A stretch of 64,000 nucleotides of DNA, from NCBI GenBank assembly GCA_947384285.1, contig CANDGI010000004.1, positions 1-64,000 on the forward strand, read 5' to 3'. Below the pieces are notes generated by a model. The model saw only the letters and a list, made by a program, of their open reading frames with translations. It made no database searches and was not told where the DNA came from. Position 1 is the first letter of the stretch, and every line of letters starts with the position of its first letter. Source of the DNA: an uncultured Lachnospiraceae bacterium (lineage in GTDB: Bacteria > Bacillota > Clostridia > Lachnospirales > Lachnospiraceae). A program made the position numbers and the translations under genes. This document shows positions 36,931 through 46,130 of this stretch, piece by piece.

Positions 36931-39234
36931 CTATCCTCTATAATAATTGATCAAGCATCCTTTCAAGATAATCGTGCGTTCATCTTCGGTCAGCTCTCCC
37001 ATGCCCAAAGTAAATTCCTGCAGCTTTCCATCCTTTACCACATATGCTGGAATCTGATTTTTCTGCTCCTCTACCGCTGTGCGGATATCAGGAATAAAAA
37101 TGTAATCTCCGTTAGCAAAAGGCAGCTCTCCTTCTGGAATCAGAAATGGAAGCATCCCCCAGTTAATCAGGTTGGAGCGGTAACGCTTGGTTGCATATTC
37201 ATTGGCGATATTTGCCCAGCCCCCCAGTACCTTCTGGCAGGAAGCTGCCTGCTCCCTGGCGGAGCCATCTCCTGGCTTTACTGCGAAAATTGTGCTTCCA
37301 AAGCCGATAGTCCCTGGCTTGCCCTCTGCAAACTTCTTTTCTGGGAAAGCCTGGTTCACCGCTGCCATCACAGGCTTTAATTCCTCTACTGCCTCCACTG
37401 GGCAGGTTCCCTCCTCCAGTGCTTTCTGTGCTTTCTGGATCTCCTTGGCACGTCCCACATAAGCTGGATCTTTTCTGGATAACGTAAATTCTGCAAGGCC
37501 CAGGGGATTGGAACGATAAGAAGAAGTTTCCCCGGAAGGAATCAATTCATCTGTTGTGGTTACCGGGTCATGGATTTCAGACACGACCTTCAGCACCATA
37601 TGTTCCGGCAGCTCGCTCATAGCCGGCCAGTCCTTGATATTCGGCCCAAACTTAATCTCCTGGGAGGGCTCTGCCACACCCTTGCTGTCAAATACACGGT
37701 TTGCATAAATCCTGCTGTCAAAATGATATTTCGGGTTCGTATAATATACATCCATATCCGTAGCAGCTGTCAAATAGCCTTTGTTGGCTGCAGTCGCCGC
37801 AATGGAACGGGCGTCCATAAGAGCCACCGAAGCAATCTGCCCGCTCTGAAGCTTGCTTCCCTCGCGGTTGGGGAAGTTCCTGGTGGAATGGCGGATGGAG
37901 AACCCGTTATTGCCCGGCGTATCCCCCGCGCCAAAGCATGGCCCGCAGAATGCCGTCTTTAAGATGGCTCCGGTTTCCATCAAGGTTTCTGCTGCTCCGG
38001 TTTTCATCAATTCCATATAAATCGGCATGCTTGCCGGATAAATGCTTAAGGTAAATTCATCAGAGCCTATGCTGGATCCTTCCATAATATCTGCCGCCGC
38101 GCTGATATTTTCAAATCCTCCTCCGGCACAGCCTGCAATGATTCCCTGATCCACATACAGCCTGCCGTTCCTTACTTTGTCCTTCAAGGTAAAGTTTACA
38201 GCGCCGTCTAAGCTCACCTGGGCTTTTTTCTCGCAGTCATCTAAAATATCCATCAGGTTTGCATTCAATTCCTCGATGGTATAGGTATTGCTTGGATGGA
38301 ACGGCATAGCAATCATCGGCTTCACCTTGCTTAAGTCCACTTCCACCATCCCGTCATAATATGCAACCTGCCCTGGGTTCAGCTCTTTGTAATCCTGGGG
38401 CCTTCCATGTATCTGGTAAAATTCCTGAATCACTTCATCTGTCCGCCAAATGGATGACAAGCATGTGGTTTCTGTGGTCATAACATCAATGCCGATTCTG
38501 AAATCTGCACTTAAAGCGGAAACTCCAGGCCCTACAAACTCCATCACCTTGTTATTCACATAGCCATTCCCGAAAACCTCGCCGATTATGGCAAGGGCAA
38601 CGTCCTGAGGCCCTACGCCCTTTTGAGGCTTTCCGGTAAGATATACGCCTACCACGCCCGGCATATTGATATCATACGTTTTATTCAAAAGCTGTTTTAC
38701 CAGCTCCGGCCCTCCTTCGCCCATTGCCATGGTTCCCAGCGCCCCGTATCTGGTATGGGAGTCAGATCCCAGGATCATCCTGCCGCCTCCTGCAAGCATC
38801 TCCCTGGCGTATTGGTGGATTACCGCCTGGTGAGGGGGCACATATACCCCGCCGTATTTTTTAGCGCAGCTTAGGCCGAACATATGGTCATCCTCATTGA
38901 TGGTCCCACCCACCGCACACAATGAATTATGGCAGTTGGTCAGCACATAGGGGACCGGAAATTTTTCCAGCCCGGAAGCTCTTGCTGTCTGTATGATTCC
39001 CACGAAAGTAATGTCATGGGAGGTTAATTTGTCAAATTTGATTTTCAGCTTTTCCATATTTCCAGAGGTATTGTGTTCAGCCAAAATCCCGTAGGCAATG
39101 GTCTGCTTTGCCGCCTCTTCTTTTGTTATGGATGTGCCCGTCTGGGCCGCAATTGCTGCAGCCGCCTGTTCATTGTCATCGATTACGGATGTGCCGTTGA
39201 CCAGGTAAACGCCGCCGTTGTGTAATGTTATCAT
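36931..39234 (-). CDS. Aconitase-superfamily hydratase (YbhJ-like)
   Basis: 767 residues, similar in length to the YbhJ group of uncharacterised aconitase-like hydratases. The [4Fe-4S] ligands are visible: Cys in [13 protein letters not shown] and the pair FCGPCFGAG. The segment [23 protein letters not shown] is characteristic of the superfamily, and a swivel domain is present near the C-terminus ([21 protein letters not shown]). Substrate is unknown; hydration or dehydration of a di- or tricarboxylate is expected. A strong AGGAGG precedes the ATG. Confidence 0.88.
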   Translation of the reverse strand: MITLHNGGVYLVNGTSVIDDNEQAAAAIAAQTGTSITKEEAAKQTIAYGILAEHNTSGNMEKLKIKFDKLTSHDITFVGIIQTARASGLEKFPVPYVLTNCHNSLCAVGGTINEDDHMFGLSCAKKYGGVYVPPHQAVIHQYAREMLAGGGRMILGSDSHTRYGALGTMAMGEGGPELVKQLLNKTYDINMPGVVGVYLTGKPQKGVGPQDVALAIIGEVFGNGYVNNKVMEFVGPGVSALSADFRIGIDVMTTETTCLSSIWRTDEVIQEFYQIHGRPQDYKELNPGQVAYYDGMVEVDLSKVKPMIAMPFHPSNTYTIEELNANLMDILDDCEKKAQVSLDGAVNFTLKDKVRNGRLYVDQGIIAGCAGGGFENISAAADIMEGSSIGSDEFTLSIYPASMPIYMELMKTGAAETLMETGAILKTAFCGPCFGAGDTPGNNGFSIRHSTRNFPNREGSKLQSGQIASVALMDARSIAATAANKGYLTAATDMDVYYTNPKYHFDSRIYANRVFDSKGVAEPSQEIKFGPNIKDWPAMSELPEHMVLKVVSEIHDPVTTTDELIPSGETSSYRSNPLGLAEFTLSRKDPAYVGRAKEIQKAQKALEEGTCPVEAVEELKPVMAAVNQAFPEKKFAEGKPGTIGFGSTIFAVKPGDGSAREQAASCQKVLGGWANIANEYATKRYRSNLINWGMLPFLIPEGELPFANGDYIFIPDIRTAVEEQKNQIPAYVVKDGKLQEFTLGMGELTEDERTIILKGCLINYYRG

Positions 39235-39329
39235 GTAGTTTCCTCCTAAAATTTCCTAAAGATTCCATATATTCTAAATATCTGTGAAAGCTTCCTTATA
39301 TGCAGTCTATTTTGTGGCAGGATGGGTAG

Positions 39330-39482
39330 AGCGCTGCAGAGAATTTTAATATGCGAGAACGGACGGAAAGGCAGGATGGCTCTTTGGTACGCGAACTGGG
39401 CAACGTTCCGGCGAACTAAGGACTCCCATGAATCGTCTGCTAAGCCAAAGGGCATCCTGCCTTTCCTGTGTATCGAAATATT
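39330..39482 (+). repeat. Long-hairpin interspersed repeat, copy D
   Basis: Arms 39365-39387 and 39444-39466 form a 23-bp stem with two mismatches around a 56-base loop (39388-39443). The right end CTGTGTATCGAAATAT is identical to that of copy B. The loop matches the loop of copy B only after reverse complementing. It lies in the 390-base gap between the histidine kinase stop and the hydratase start. Confidence 0.85.
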
Positions 39483-39626
39483 TATTGTCCACTGTAGTGC
39501 TGGGTGTGTCTTAGAATTATTTCTGTCATATCTGCCGTAGGCTGCGCGGCTATCCATATTATTATAGAGCCTTTTGGTGGTTACTGCAATAGAAATTTTA
39601 TTCTTCTGGCTCTGGAAGCTATTATC

Positions 39627-42407
39627 CTACTGGTCCGAATGCTGCGGGATAGAGCGGCCAGCGCCGTGCTCAGCAAGAGGAAGCCTTCGTGTTTCTGGTT
39701 CCTGGGAGAAAATTACCATTGCTTTAAATAAATCTCCATCCAGGTAAATCTTAAATTCTCCGCCCATCAGGGTTGTCAGGCTCTTGGCAATGGAAAGGCC
39801 CAGCCCGCTGCCTTCCGTGCTCCTGGAAATATCTCCTCGGATAAAACGTTCCGTCAACTCATCTGCCTGAATGTTCAGGGGGTTCTCGGAAATGTTTTTG
39901 ATGGAAAACTGAACCTTTTCCCCATCCGTCTCCAGATCCACATATACCCGGGTATGTTCCATTGCGTATTTTGCTACATTGTTATAAAGGTTTTCCAGCA
40001 CACGCCAGATGCGCCTTCCATCTGCCAGAATCACCACCGGCTCCTTGGGAAGCTTGGTAACCAGCGTAAGGTTCCTGGCTTCAAATTTCTCGTTAAATTC
40101 CCCGCCGGTTTGATAAACCAGTTCCACCAGATTAATCCGCTCCATTTCCAGTTTAATGTTTCCAGAGCTTACCTTGGAAGCCTCCACCAAATCCTCCGTC
40201 AGCTGCTTTAACCGCTGGGATTTGCTGTCTAACACAGCAATGTATCCCCGGACACGCTCGTCCTCTAATTCCTCCCGTTTCAGCAGATCTACGTAATTGA
40301 TAATGGAAGTCAGGGGCGTCTTAATATCATGGGATACGTTGGTAATCAAATCCGTCTTTAAATGCTCGTTCCTCATGCTGTCGTCCACTGCATGGAACAG
40401 CCCGTCGCCTATGGTGTTCACCGCCTTGGCCAGATGCTTATTATCCCCGTTCAATTCATCTACTGCAATTTTATATTCCAGGTCGCCCCCCGCAATTTTC
40501 CCGATTCCTTCCAGCACCTTGTTGCGCTGTACGCCCTCCCGGATAATCAGAACAGCCTCCACGCCGCACAGCAGCAAAAATGCGCCCGTCCCTAAAAACA
40601 AAGCCTCCTGGTCATAAGCGTTGGCAAGCATTCCCGAAAAAAGTACAAAGCAGACCAGTAAATGCAGCCCAAACCAAATCAACATTTTCGTAGACGATTT
40701 CCGATGAGTAAACAGCATGCCAATCCCCTTCACAAACCAATGCAGGATACTCTGGCTCCACAACACCCCTGCCCGGATTCTCCGTACAAAACTCAGATAC
40801 AAAATCAACAAAAATGCGGAACAAAAAAACGTCAGTACCCCGGACATAATCAAAAGCCCTGCCAGTTCTTCGCTTCCAAACCGGTAGAAGACCTGTCCAA
40901 TCATCAAAAAGCATATAATCACTTCTACTACTGCAAAAAAATACAGAATTTCCGTAGGAATCCGGTCAAACAAATTCAGGTAAATCTGCTCTTCTCCTTC
41001 GCGCCTGCCTGCCGCCATACTCAGATAAATCAGGCATGCCAAACAAATGCTGAGGCTGATGGCTGCGCCGGAAACACTGAAAAACACCCAGGGACGCATT
41101 GCCGTATACTCCTTCTTTGCCTGGAAAAAATAATCCTTATTGGGAAGCTTGGTATCCACACAGATGAAAAAAACACTCCCTTTTCCTCCATACCGGGGCT
41201 CCAGCCTGTTATAAAATGCATCCTCCATGCCTTTTACATTGGTTTCCAGATGGATATCCCTCTCCTGGTAAAACACATACTTCCCCTGTGCTTTCCCGTA
41301 TTCTGCAAACTGCATTTCCATTGGCTCTTTGATATTGGTATAAATTCCATCTTCATTTCCACGGGTCACCCAATAGTAAACATTGGTTCCATTTTCCGTC
41401 AGGTTATAAAGGTTTAAGCATCTCTTGTACTGATTGATTTCTGCCCCTATATTTTCAAGGGTAAACTCCACTGCAGCATAAGCATTGCGCATCTGTTCCA
41501 TAGAACATCTGCCAACCATAAACGCATCCCAGATTCCCACCCCCTCAACCGGCAGGTAATCTTCATCTACAAACTCATAATTGACAGTGCTGTTGGTATA
41601 GAACATATCCATGCTTTCCAACAGCAAAACCAGCTCCTCTCCTTCCAGATCATAGAGCTCCCCCTGAATGACACGATCAATAATTTCATCCAGATTTACA
41701 ATCCTGCCGTCGGAATCCTCCATTTCTTCCTCTGCAATCCCTGTGCTTTCTCTTCTTGCCGCATCCTGTTCCTCTACATTTTCTATCCGAATATAGTCGC
41801 CGCTTTCCGCAGCTGCCCCTGATACACTGTAAGAACCGCCATAATAATGCTCAACCGCCGCTACAATTTCTCTCTGAAGCTCCATCGTCATTTCGCCCAG
41901 GCTGGTAATATTTTTTTCCTCGCTGAACACGGAACTGCCATTCTTATAAATGTCCTGTTTCTGGTGGATTCCCTGATCTATGGAAAGCTCTGAGGAAAAT
42001 TCATAGCTGGAGCTGCTGTATTGCCTGGCCCATTCTGATAAATCCCCCAGCGTATACCGCAGCATGCTTTTGTCCTTTCCCTTTTTTCCTTCTATTTTCC
42101 CAGAAATCTCCTGGTTATTGTAATAATTCCAGATATTCACTTCCTTCTCACTGTCATAGCTGCCATCTGTTTCAAATTTTCTCCTCAAATCAATAAAATT
42201 CAAAATCTCCTCGGCCGCCGTCTGGAACTTCAAGGAAAAAAAGCTGGATGATTCAAAGGATTTATTTTTCAAATCCCCGAAATCCAGAATATCCTTCTGG
42301 AACAACACAACCAGAATAATACTTGCTACCACCAGCGTCACTGTAAATACCTGCTGAGCTGCAATTGCAACTGCCTTTAATCCTGCAGAATACCGAATCT
42401 TTGTCAC
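39627..42407 (-). CDS. Sensor histidine kinase with a large extracytoplasmic region
   Basis: 926 residues from a GTG start. One N-terminal membrane segment (~13-35) is followed by a ~400-residue sensor region outside the membrane, then about six hydrophobic segments (~430-600) and a HAMP-like linker (IAGGDLEYKIAVDEL). The kinase core has the H-box NVSHDIKTPLTSI (His near residue 691), the N-box NLYNNVAKYA and the G-box GSGLGLSIAKSL. It is encoded 28 bases after its OmpR-type partner. The extra membrane domain within a kinase is unusual. The stimulus is unknown. Confidence 0.93.
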   Translation of the reverse strand: MTKIRYSAGLKAVAIAAQQVFTVTLVVASIILVVLFQKDILDFGDLKNKSFESSSFFSLKFQTAAEEILNFIDLRRKFETDGSYDSEKEVNIWNYYNNQEISGKIEGKKGKDKSMLRYTLGDLSEWARQYSSSSYEFSSELSIDQGIHQKQDIYKNGSSVFSEEKNITSLGEMTMELQREIVAAVEHYYGGSYSVSGAAAESGDYIRIENVEEQDAARRESTGIAEEEMEDSDGRIVNLDEIIDRVIQGELYDLEGEELVLLLESMDMFYTNSTVNYEFVDEDYLPVEGVGIWDAFMVGRCSMEQMRNAYAAVEFTLENIGAEINQYKRCLNLYNLTENGTNVYYWVTRGNEDGIYTNIKEPMEMQFAEYGKAQGKYVFYQERDIHLETNVKGMEDAFYNRLEPRYGGKGSVFFICVDTKLPNKDYFFQAKKEYTAMRPWVFFSVSGAAISLSICLACLIYLSMAAGRREGEEQIYLNLFDRIPTEILYFFAVVEVIICFLMIGQVFYRFGSEELAGLLIMSGVLTFFCSAFLLILYLSFVRRIRAGVLWSQSILHWFVKGIGMLFTHRKSSTKMLIWFGLHLLVCFVLFSGMLANAYDQEALFLGTGAFLLLCGVEAVLIIREGVQRNKVLEGIGKIAGGDLEYKIAVDELNGDNKHLAKAVNTIGDGLFHAVDDSMRNEHLKTDLITNVSHDIKTPLTSIINYVDLLKREELEDERVRGYIAVLDSKSQRLKQLTEDLVEASKVSSGNIKLEMERINLVELVYQTGGEFNEKFEARNLTLVTKLPKEPVVILADGRRIWRVLENLYNNVAKYAMEHTRVYVDLETDGEKVQFSIKNISENPLNIQADELTERFIRGDISRSTEGSGLGLSIAKSLTTLMGGEFKIYLDGDLFKAMVIFSQEPETRRLPLAEHGAGRSIPQHSDQ

Positions 42408-42435
42408 CGAACCACCACTTTCATAACCTTAAAAA

Positions 42436-43131
42436 CTATTTTGACTTCTCAATTTTATAACCTACGCCCCATACTACTTTCAGATACCTTGGCTCCCTGG
42501 GATTAATCTCTATTTTTTCCCGGATATGGCGGATATGCACGGCCACCGTATTGTCCGCGCCGATGGCATCCTCATTCCAGATGCTCTCATAAATCTGGTT
42601 AATGGAAAAAACCTTGCCCTGGTTTTTCACCAAAAGCAGCAAAATATTATATTCAATGGGCGTAAGCTTTACCGGCTCGTCATCCACCAGCACTTCCTTC
42701 AAATCATCATTGATGACAAGGCCTCCCACCTGGTAAATCCGCCGGCTGCTCTCTGCAACATTGCCCAGCTGGGTGTAGCGCCTAAGCTGTGACTTCACCC
42801 TTGCTACCAGCTCCAGGGGATTGAAAGGCTTCGTCACATAATCATCCGCACCAATGTTAAGCCCCAGAATCTTATCCGCATCCTCGGATTTGGCTGACAG
42901 GATTATAATTGGAATGCTGCTGTCCTCCCTGATTTTCAATGTGGCCCGAATGCCATCCAGCCGGGGCATCATCACATCTATAATCAGCAAATGCACTTCA
43001 TTCTCTTTGAGTATTTGCAGCGCCTGCTCTCCGTCATACGCTTTCAGTATGCGGTAGCCTTCCTGCTGTAAATATATTTCTATGGCATCTACAATCTCTT
43101 TATCATCATCACAAACCAGTATACTCTTCAT
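42436..43131 (-). CDS. OmpR-family response regulator
   Basis: 231 residues. The receiver domain has Asp8-Asp10, the phospho-acceptor Asp52 (LLIIDVMMPRLDG) and Lys101 (DDYVTKPFNP). The C-terminal winged helix includes LTPIEYNILLLLVKNQGKVFS and VHIRHIREKIE. It forms a two-component system with the kinase downstream. TATAAT on the minus strand at about 43160 is a likely -10. Confidence 0.96.
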   Translation of the reverse strand: MKSILVCDDDKEIVDAIEIYLQQEGYRILKAYDGEQALQILKENEVHLLIIDVMMPRLDGIRATLKIREDSSIPIIILSAKSEDADKILGLNIGADDYVTKPFNPLELVARVKSQLRRYTQLGNVAESSRRIYQVGGLVINDDLKEVLVDDEPVKLTPIEYNILLLLVKNQGKVFSINQIYESIWNEDAIGADNTVAVHIRHIREKIEINPREPRYLKVVWGVGYKIEKSK

Positions 43132-43520
43132 CTTTTTGCCTCGTTCTTTCGTTTTCTATTATAGCAGTTGATTGTTAAGTTAAAGAAAGGAAATTTATTA
43201 AGATTTTTTAAAATTGGAACAAGCAAGCATGCTGCTCCATATCCGATTATATCTTGATTTGTGTATCTTATCAAGGACATGCCCCCAATTTATTTTTCAT
43301 CCTAAAATGAAATTCTAACAATAACTGGGGTAAAGACAGCATAAAACTTCTTTGTCTGATATAATTGAATTATTCAAAAACAATGATAAAAGATTTTACT
43401 TTAGATATACGAGAGAGAGATGGGGCATATGTCCTTGAACAAAGCTGCCTGCTGCAAGATGAAGAAGATGAGGAAGACTATAATGCAGAAACGGAGATTT
43501 GTTTACGGGAATTCCCCATA

Positions 43521-43661
43521 TCACAATGACTTTGGGAGGGATTTTCGTGGGAATAAACCATTAGAATCACAGATTACGCTGATATCCGGTTCCACAATAG
43601 CTTTCTCCCGTAAATTATAATAATCCTCTTCCGTATAAACCTTTGCCCCTGCAGCTTCCAT
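43521..43661 (-). pseudogene. Remnant of a Uma2-family gene
   Basis: A 46-codon frame reads MEAAGAKVYTEEDYYNLREK and then AIVEPDISVICDSNG. The first part matches the start of Uma2-type (DUF820) proteins (...YT.EDYYNLPE...), the second part matches their catalytic strand (VVEPDISVICD). The ~50 residues that should separate them are missing. It is most likely an internal deletion remnant. Confidence 0.5.
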
Positions 43662-43759
43662 AATCCTCTCACCTCTGCCTTTGGGCGCAGCTATTTATAC
43701 GCCAATCACAAAACGGCTTCTTGCGATTATTATAGCAACCTGCCTATATACTGTAAAGG

Positions 43760-43792
43760 AGCTGTGGGAAAATGATTTTTCACGCAACAGCT
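43760..43792 (-). terminator. Possible terminator of the glycan operon
   Basis: AGCTGT...ACAGCT arms (43760-43765 and 43787-43792) enclose a complementary A/T-rich inner part. It lies just past the rfbH stop; only a weak T-run follows. Confidence 0.4.
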
Positions 43793-43803
43793 GCCGCATC
43801 CAT

Positions 43804-45144
43804 TTACCTATAAACTGCTTCCCTGATTTCTTCTGCCATATAATCTATCATTTCCGGCATCATCCCTGGATAAACCCCCACCCAGAAGCTCCTCTCCATA
43901 ATCAAATCCGTCATCTTCAAGGAGCCAGCCCTGCGGTATCCTATTTGCCGCCTTCGCATTTCATCAAAGCAGGGCTGTTTGATTAGGTTGCCAGAAAAAA
44001 GCATTCTGGTCTGAATCCCATGCGCTTCCAGATATTCCACAAGGCTGTTTTTATCCACACTCTCTTTACAGGTCACCAAAAAGCCAAACCAGGAAGGATT
44101 GGAATTCGGGCAAGGTTCCGGAAGAATTATTTTATCCTCCAACCCTGCCAGTTTTTCTCTCAAACGGGCAAAATTTTCCCTCCTGCGCTCCGTAAATTCC
44201 GGTAATTTTCCCAGCTGGGCGCATCCGATAGCCGCCTGCATGTCCGTCGCCTTAAGGTTATAGCCAAAATGAGAGTACACATATTTATGGTCATATCCCT
44301 GCGGAAGCTCCCCATACTGGCGGTCAAAACGGTGTCCGCACAAATTGTCTTTCCCAGACGGACACATACAGTCCCGGCCCCAGTCACGGAAGGAACGGAT
44401 AATTTTATGCAAAAGGGCATTGTCCGTGTACACAGCACCCCCTTCCCCCATAGTCATATGGTGGGGCGGGTAGAAGCTGCTGGTTCCAATATCCCCCACG
44501 CTTCCTGTCTTCCTCCATATGCCATCCATGCAATATTCACTGCCCAGGGCGTCGCAGTTATCCTCGATCAGCCATAAATTGTACTTGTCACAAAATTCCC
44601 GCACCGCCTTTAAGTCAAAGGGATTTCCCAGCGTATGGGCAATCATAACTGCCTTTGTTTTTTCCGATAACGCCTGCTCCAATTGGCTCACATCTATATT
44701 GTACTGGGGAATTGTAAGATCCATAAACACTGGAACTGCACCGTACTGAATGCAAGGCGTAACCGTGGTAGGAAATCCTGCCGCAACGGTAATCACTTCA
44801 TCCCCTCGCTGAACCTGCCGTTCTTTCAGCAAGGGTGAAGTAAGCGCCATGAAGGCCAGAAGGTTGGCCGAAGACCCGGAATTTACAAGAGAACAATACT
44901 GGACTCCGATATAGTCCGCCAATTCTTTTTCAAACTGCTCCGTATAGCGGCCGGAGGTTAACCAGAATTCCAGGGAACTGTCCACAAGGTTTCTCATTTC
45001 CTGCTGGCCGTATACCCTGGAGGCATAGGGAATCCTCTGGCCCCGCTGGTAACTGGGTTTCTTGTCATGGTATGCTTTATAATATTCCTCTACGATAGCA
45101 AGAATCTCTTCCCTTGCCTCTGCTTCTGTTTTATTTTCAAACAT
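43804..45144 (-). CDS. rfbH: CDP-4-keto-6-deoxyglucose 3-dehydrase (E1, RfbH/AscC type)
   Basis: 446 residues from the ATG at 45144 (AAAGGAG seven bases upstream). It belongs to the DegT/DnrJ/EryC1 aminotransferase fold, but the Schiff-base Lys is replaced by His228 (SFYPPHHMTMGEGG), the hallmark of the E1 dehydrase that uses PMP. The [2Fe-2S] ligands Cys197, Cys259, Cys261 and Cys269 follow the known C..CxCx7C pattern; the first spacing is 61 residues rather than 57 because of a four-residue insertion. It removes the 3-hydroxyl on the way to 3,6-dideoxyhexoses. It is the last gene of the operon; its reductase partner E3 is not in the window. Confidence 0.94.
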   Translation of the reverse strand: MFENKTEAEAREEILAIVEEYYKAYHDKKPSYQRGQRIPYASRVYGQQEMRNLVDSSLEFWLTSGRYTEQFEKELADYIGVQYCSLVNSGSSANLLAFMALTSPLLKERQVQRGDEVITVAAGFPTTVTPCIQYGAVPVFMDLTIPQYNIDVSQLEQALSEKTKAVMIAHTLGNPFDLKAVREFCDKYNLWLIEDNCDALGSEYCMDGIWRKTGSVGDIGTSSFYPPHHMTMGEGGAVYTDNALLHKIIRSFRDWGRDCMCPSGKDNLCGHRFDRQYGELPQGYDHKYVYSHFGYNLKATDMQAAIGCAQLGKLPEFTERRRENFARLREKLAGLEDKIILPEPCPNSNPSWFGFLVTCKESVDKNSLVEYLEAHGIQTRMLFSGNLIKQPCFDEMRRRQIGYRRAGSLKMTDLIMERSFWVGVYPGMMPEMIDYMAEEIREAVYR

Positions 45145-45256
45145 TCTTTGTCTCCTTTTCTGTTGCGGCATCTTTTTCCTGTTTGGCGGACTAATATATG
45201 CCCCAAAGAACACACAAACGCACCTTGAACTTTTTGGCAAAATAAATTCACATCAT

Positions 45257-46129
45257 TTATATCAGCCTTTCTTCCTCTATCCTATCCTCATTAGCCCTAT
45301 AATAATCACAGAGTAATCGGATGGATTCTGCAAGTGCCGTAAACCTAAACCCTCCCATTTCCTCTAAAAGCCGATTGTTATCCCCGGTGTATTCCGGCTT
45401 CCATCCTTCCTTTGCCACTATTATATCGCAGTCAGCACACAGAATTTCACGAACCGTAACAGCCAGGGAATAAAGGTCGGCCTTCTGCCCTCGGCACACA
45501 TTATAACGTCTGTGAAGAGGTTCCCCTTCAATGAACCATCTCACAATCTGAACTAAATCCTCCACCCAGAGATAGTCAAAATATACATTCTGCCGAATGG
45601 TAATATCCTTTCCTTTCAGAACACGGCAAATGGCGTTGGAAATAAAACGCCGCTCCCATTCCTCATATTTCCCGTACACGCCAAACAGACATAATTCATA
45701 AATATTTCTGCTGCTTTCACAAGTTTTCGCCATAATATATTTAGAAAATCCATACGCATCCATTGGCACATGGATGCCGAAATAACTTTCTGCCATGCCA
45801 GGGATATAATGATCCCGTGCATACTCAGCTCCCGACCCAAAATAAATCAGCTTCCCATATAAGCTATGGCAGCGTTCCAGGTTAAAAAACATCCTCAGGT
45901 TTCCATCAAGGGCGTCATAAGGCGTAATCTTTCTCCGTGTGTCATTGCAGTTAGCGGAATGGATGACAACGTCAAACTGATATTGCTTTAGATACCCCTG
46001 CACTGCTTCTTGATCCAACAGGTTCAATTCCTTTCTGGAAGGCCAATGGAGCTGATATTCATCTTTCAAGCTCTCCGCTATGTTCCTGCCGATAAACCCG
46101 CCTGCACCTGTCAACAAAATTTTTTTCAT
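45257..46129 (-). CDS. NAD(P)-dependent epimerase/dehydratase (SDR) of sugar-nucleotide type
   Basis: About 290 residues from the ATG at 46129; a GTG at 46138 is also possible. The Rossmann motif TGAGGFIG is near the N-terminus and the catalytic YxxxK pair is in DAYGFSKYIMAK. The protein resembles 4-ketoreductases such as RfbJ, AscF and YerF, which reduce the 4-keto group of CDP-3,6-dideoxy-4-keto sugars. With rfbH and rfbG in the operon this is the likeliest role, but it rests on context. It follows the HAD protein by a few bases. Confidence 0.85.
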   Translation of the reverse strand: MKKILLTGAGGFIGRNIAESLKDEYQLHWPSRKELNLLDQEAVQGYLKQYQFDVVIHSANCNDTRRKITPYDALDGNLRMFFNLERCHSLYGKLIYFGSGAEYARDHYIPGMAESYFGIHVPMDAYGFSKYIMAKTCESSRNIYELCLFGVYGKYEEWERRFISNAICRVLKGKDITIRQNVYFDYLWVEDLVQIVRWFIEGEPLHRRYNVCRGQKADLYSLAVTVREILCADCDIIVAKEGWKPEYTGDNNRLLEEMGGFRFTALAESIRLLCDYYRANEDRIEEERLI

Positions 46130-46130
46130 C

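Larger units (their letters stand above)
43132..43803. other. Intergenic region, 672 bases, with promoter, gene remnant and hairpin
   Basis: It holds the -10 region of the response regulator gene near 43160, an A/T-rich stretch with no coding signal (43200-43420), a Uma2-like remnant (43521-43661) and a hairpin at the end of the glycan operon (43760-43792). A plus-strand frame at 43420-43620 has no support as a gene. Confidence 0.6.

Noticed and set aside
43420-43620. 66-codon plus-strand frame upstream of the response regulator
   Set aside because: No ribosome site, no domain, and it overlaps the Uma2-like remnant on the other strand.
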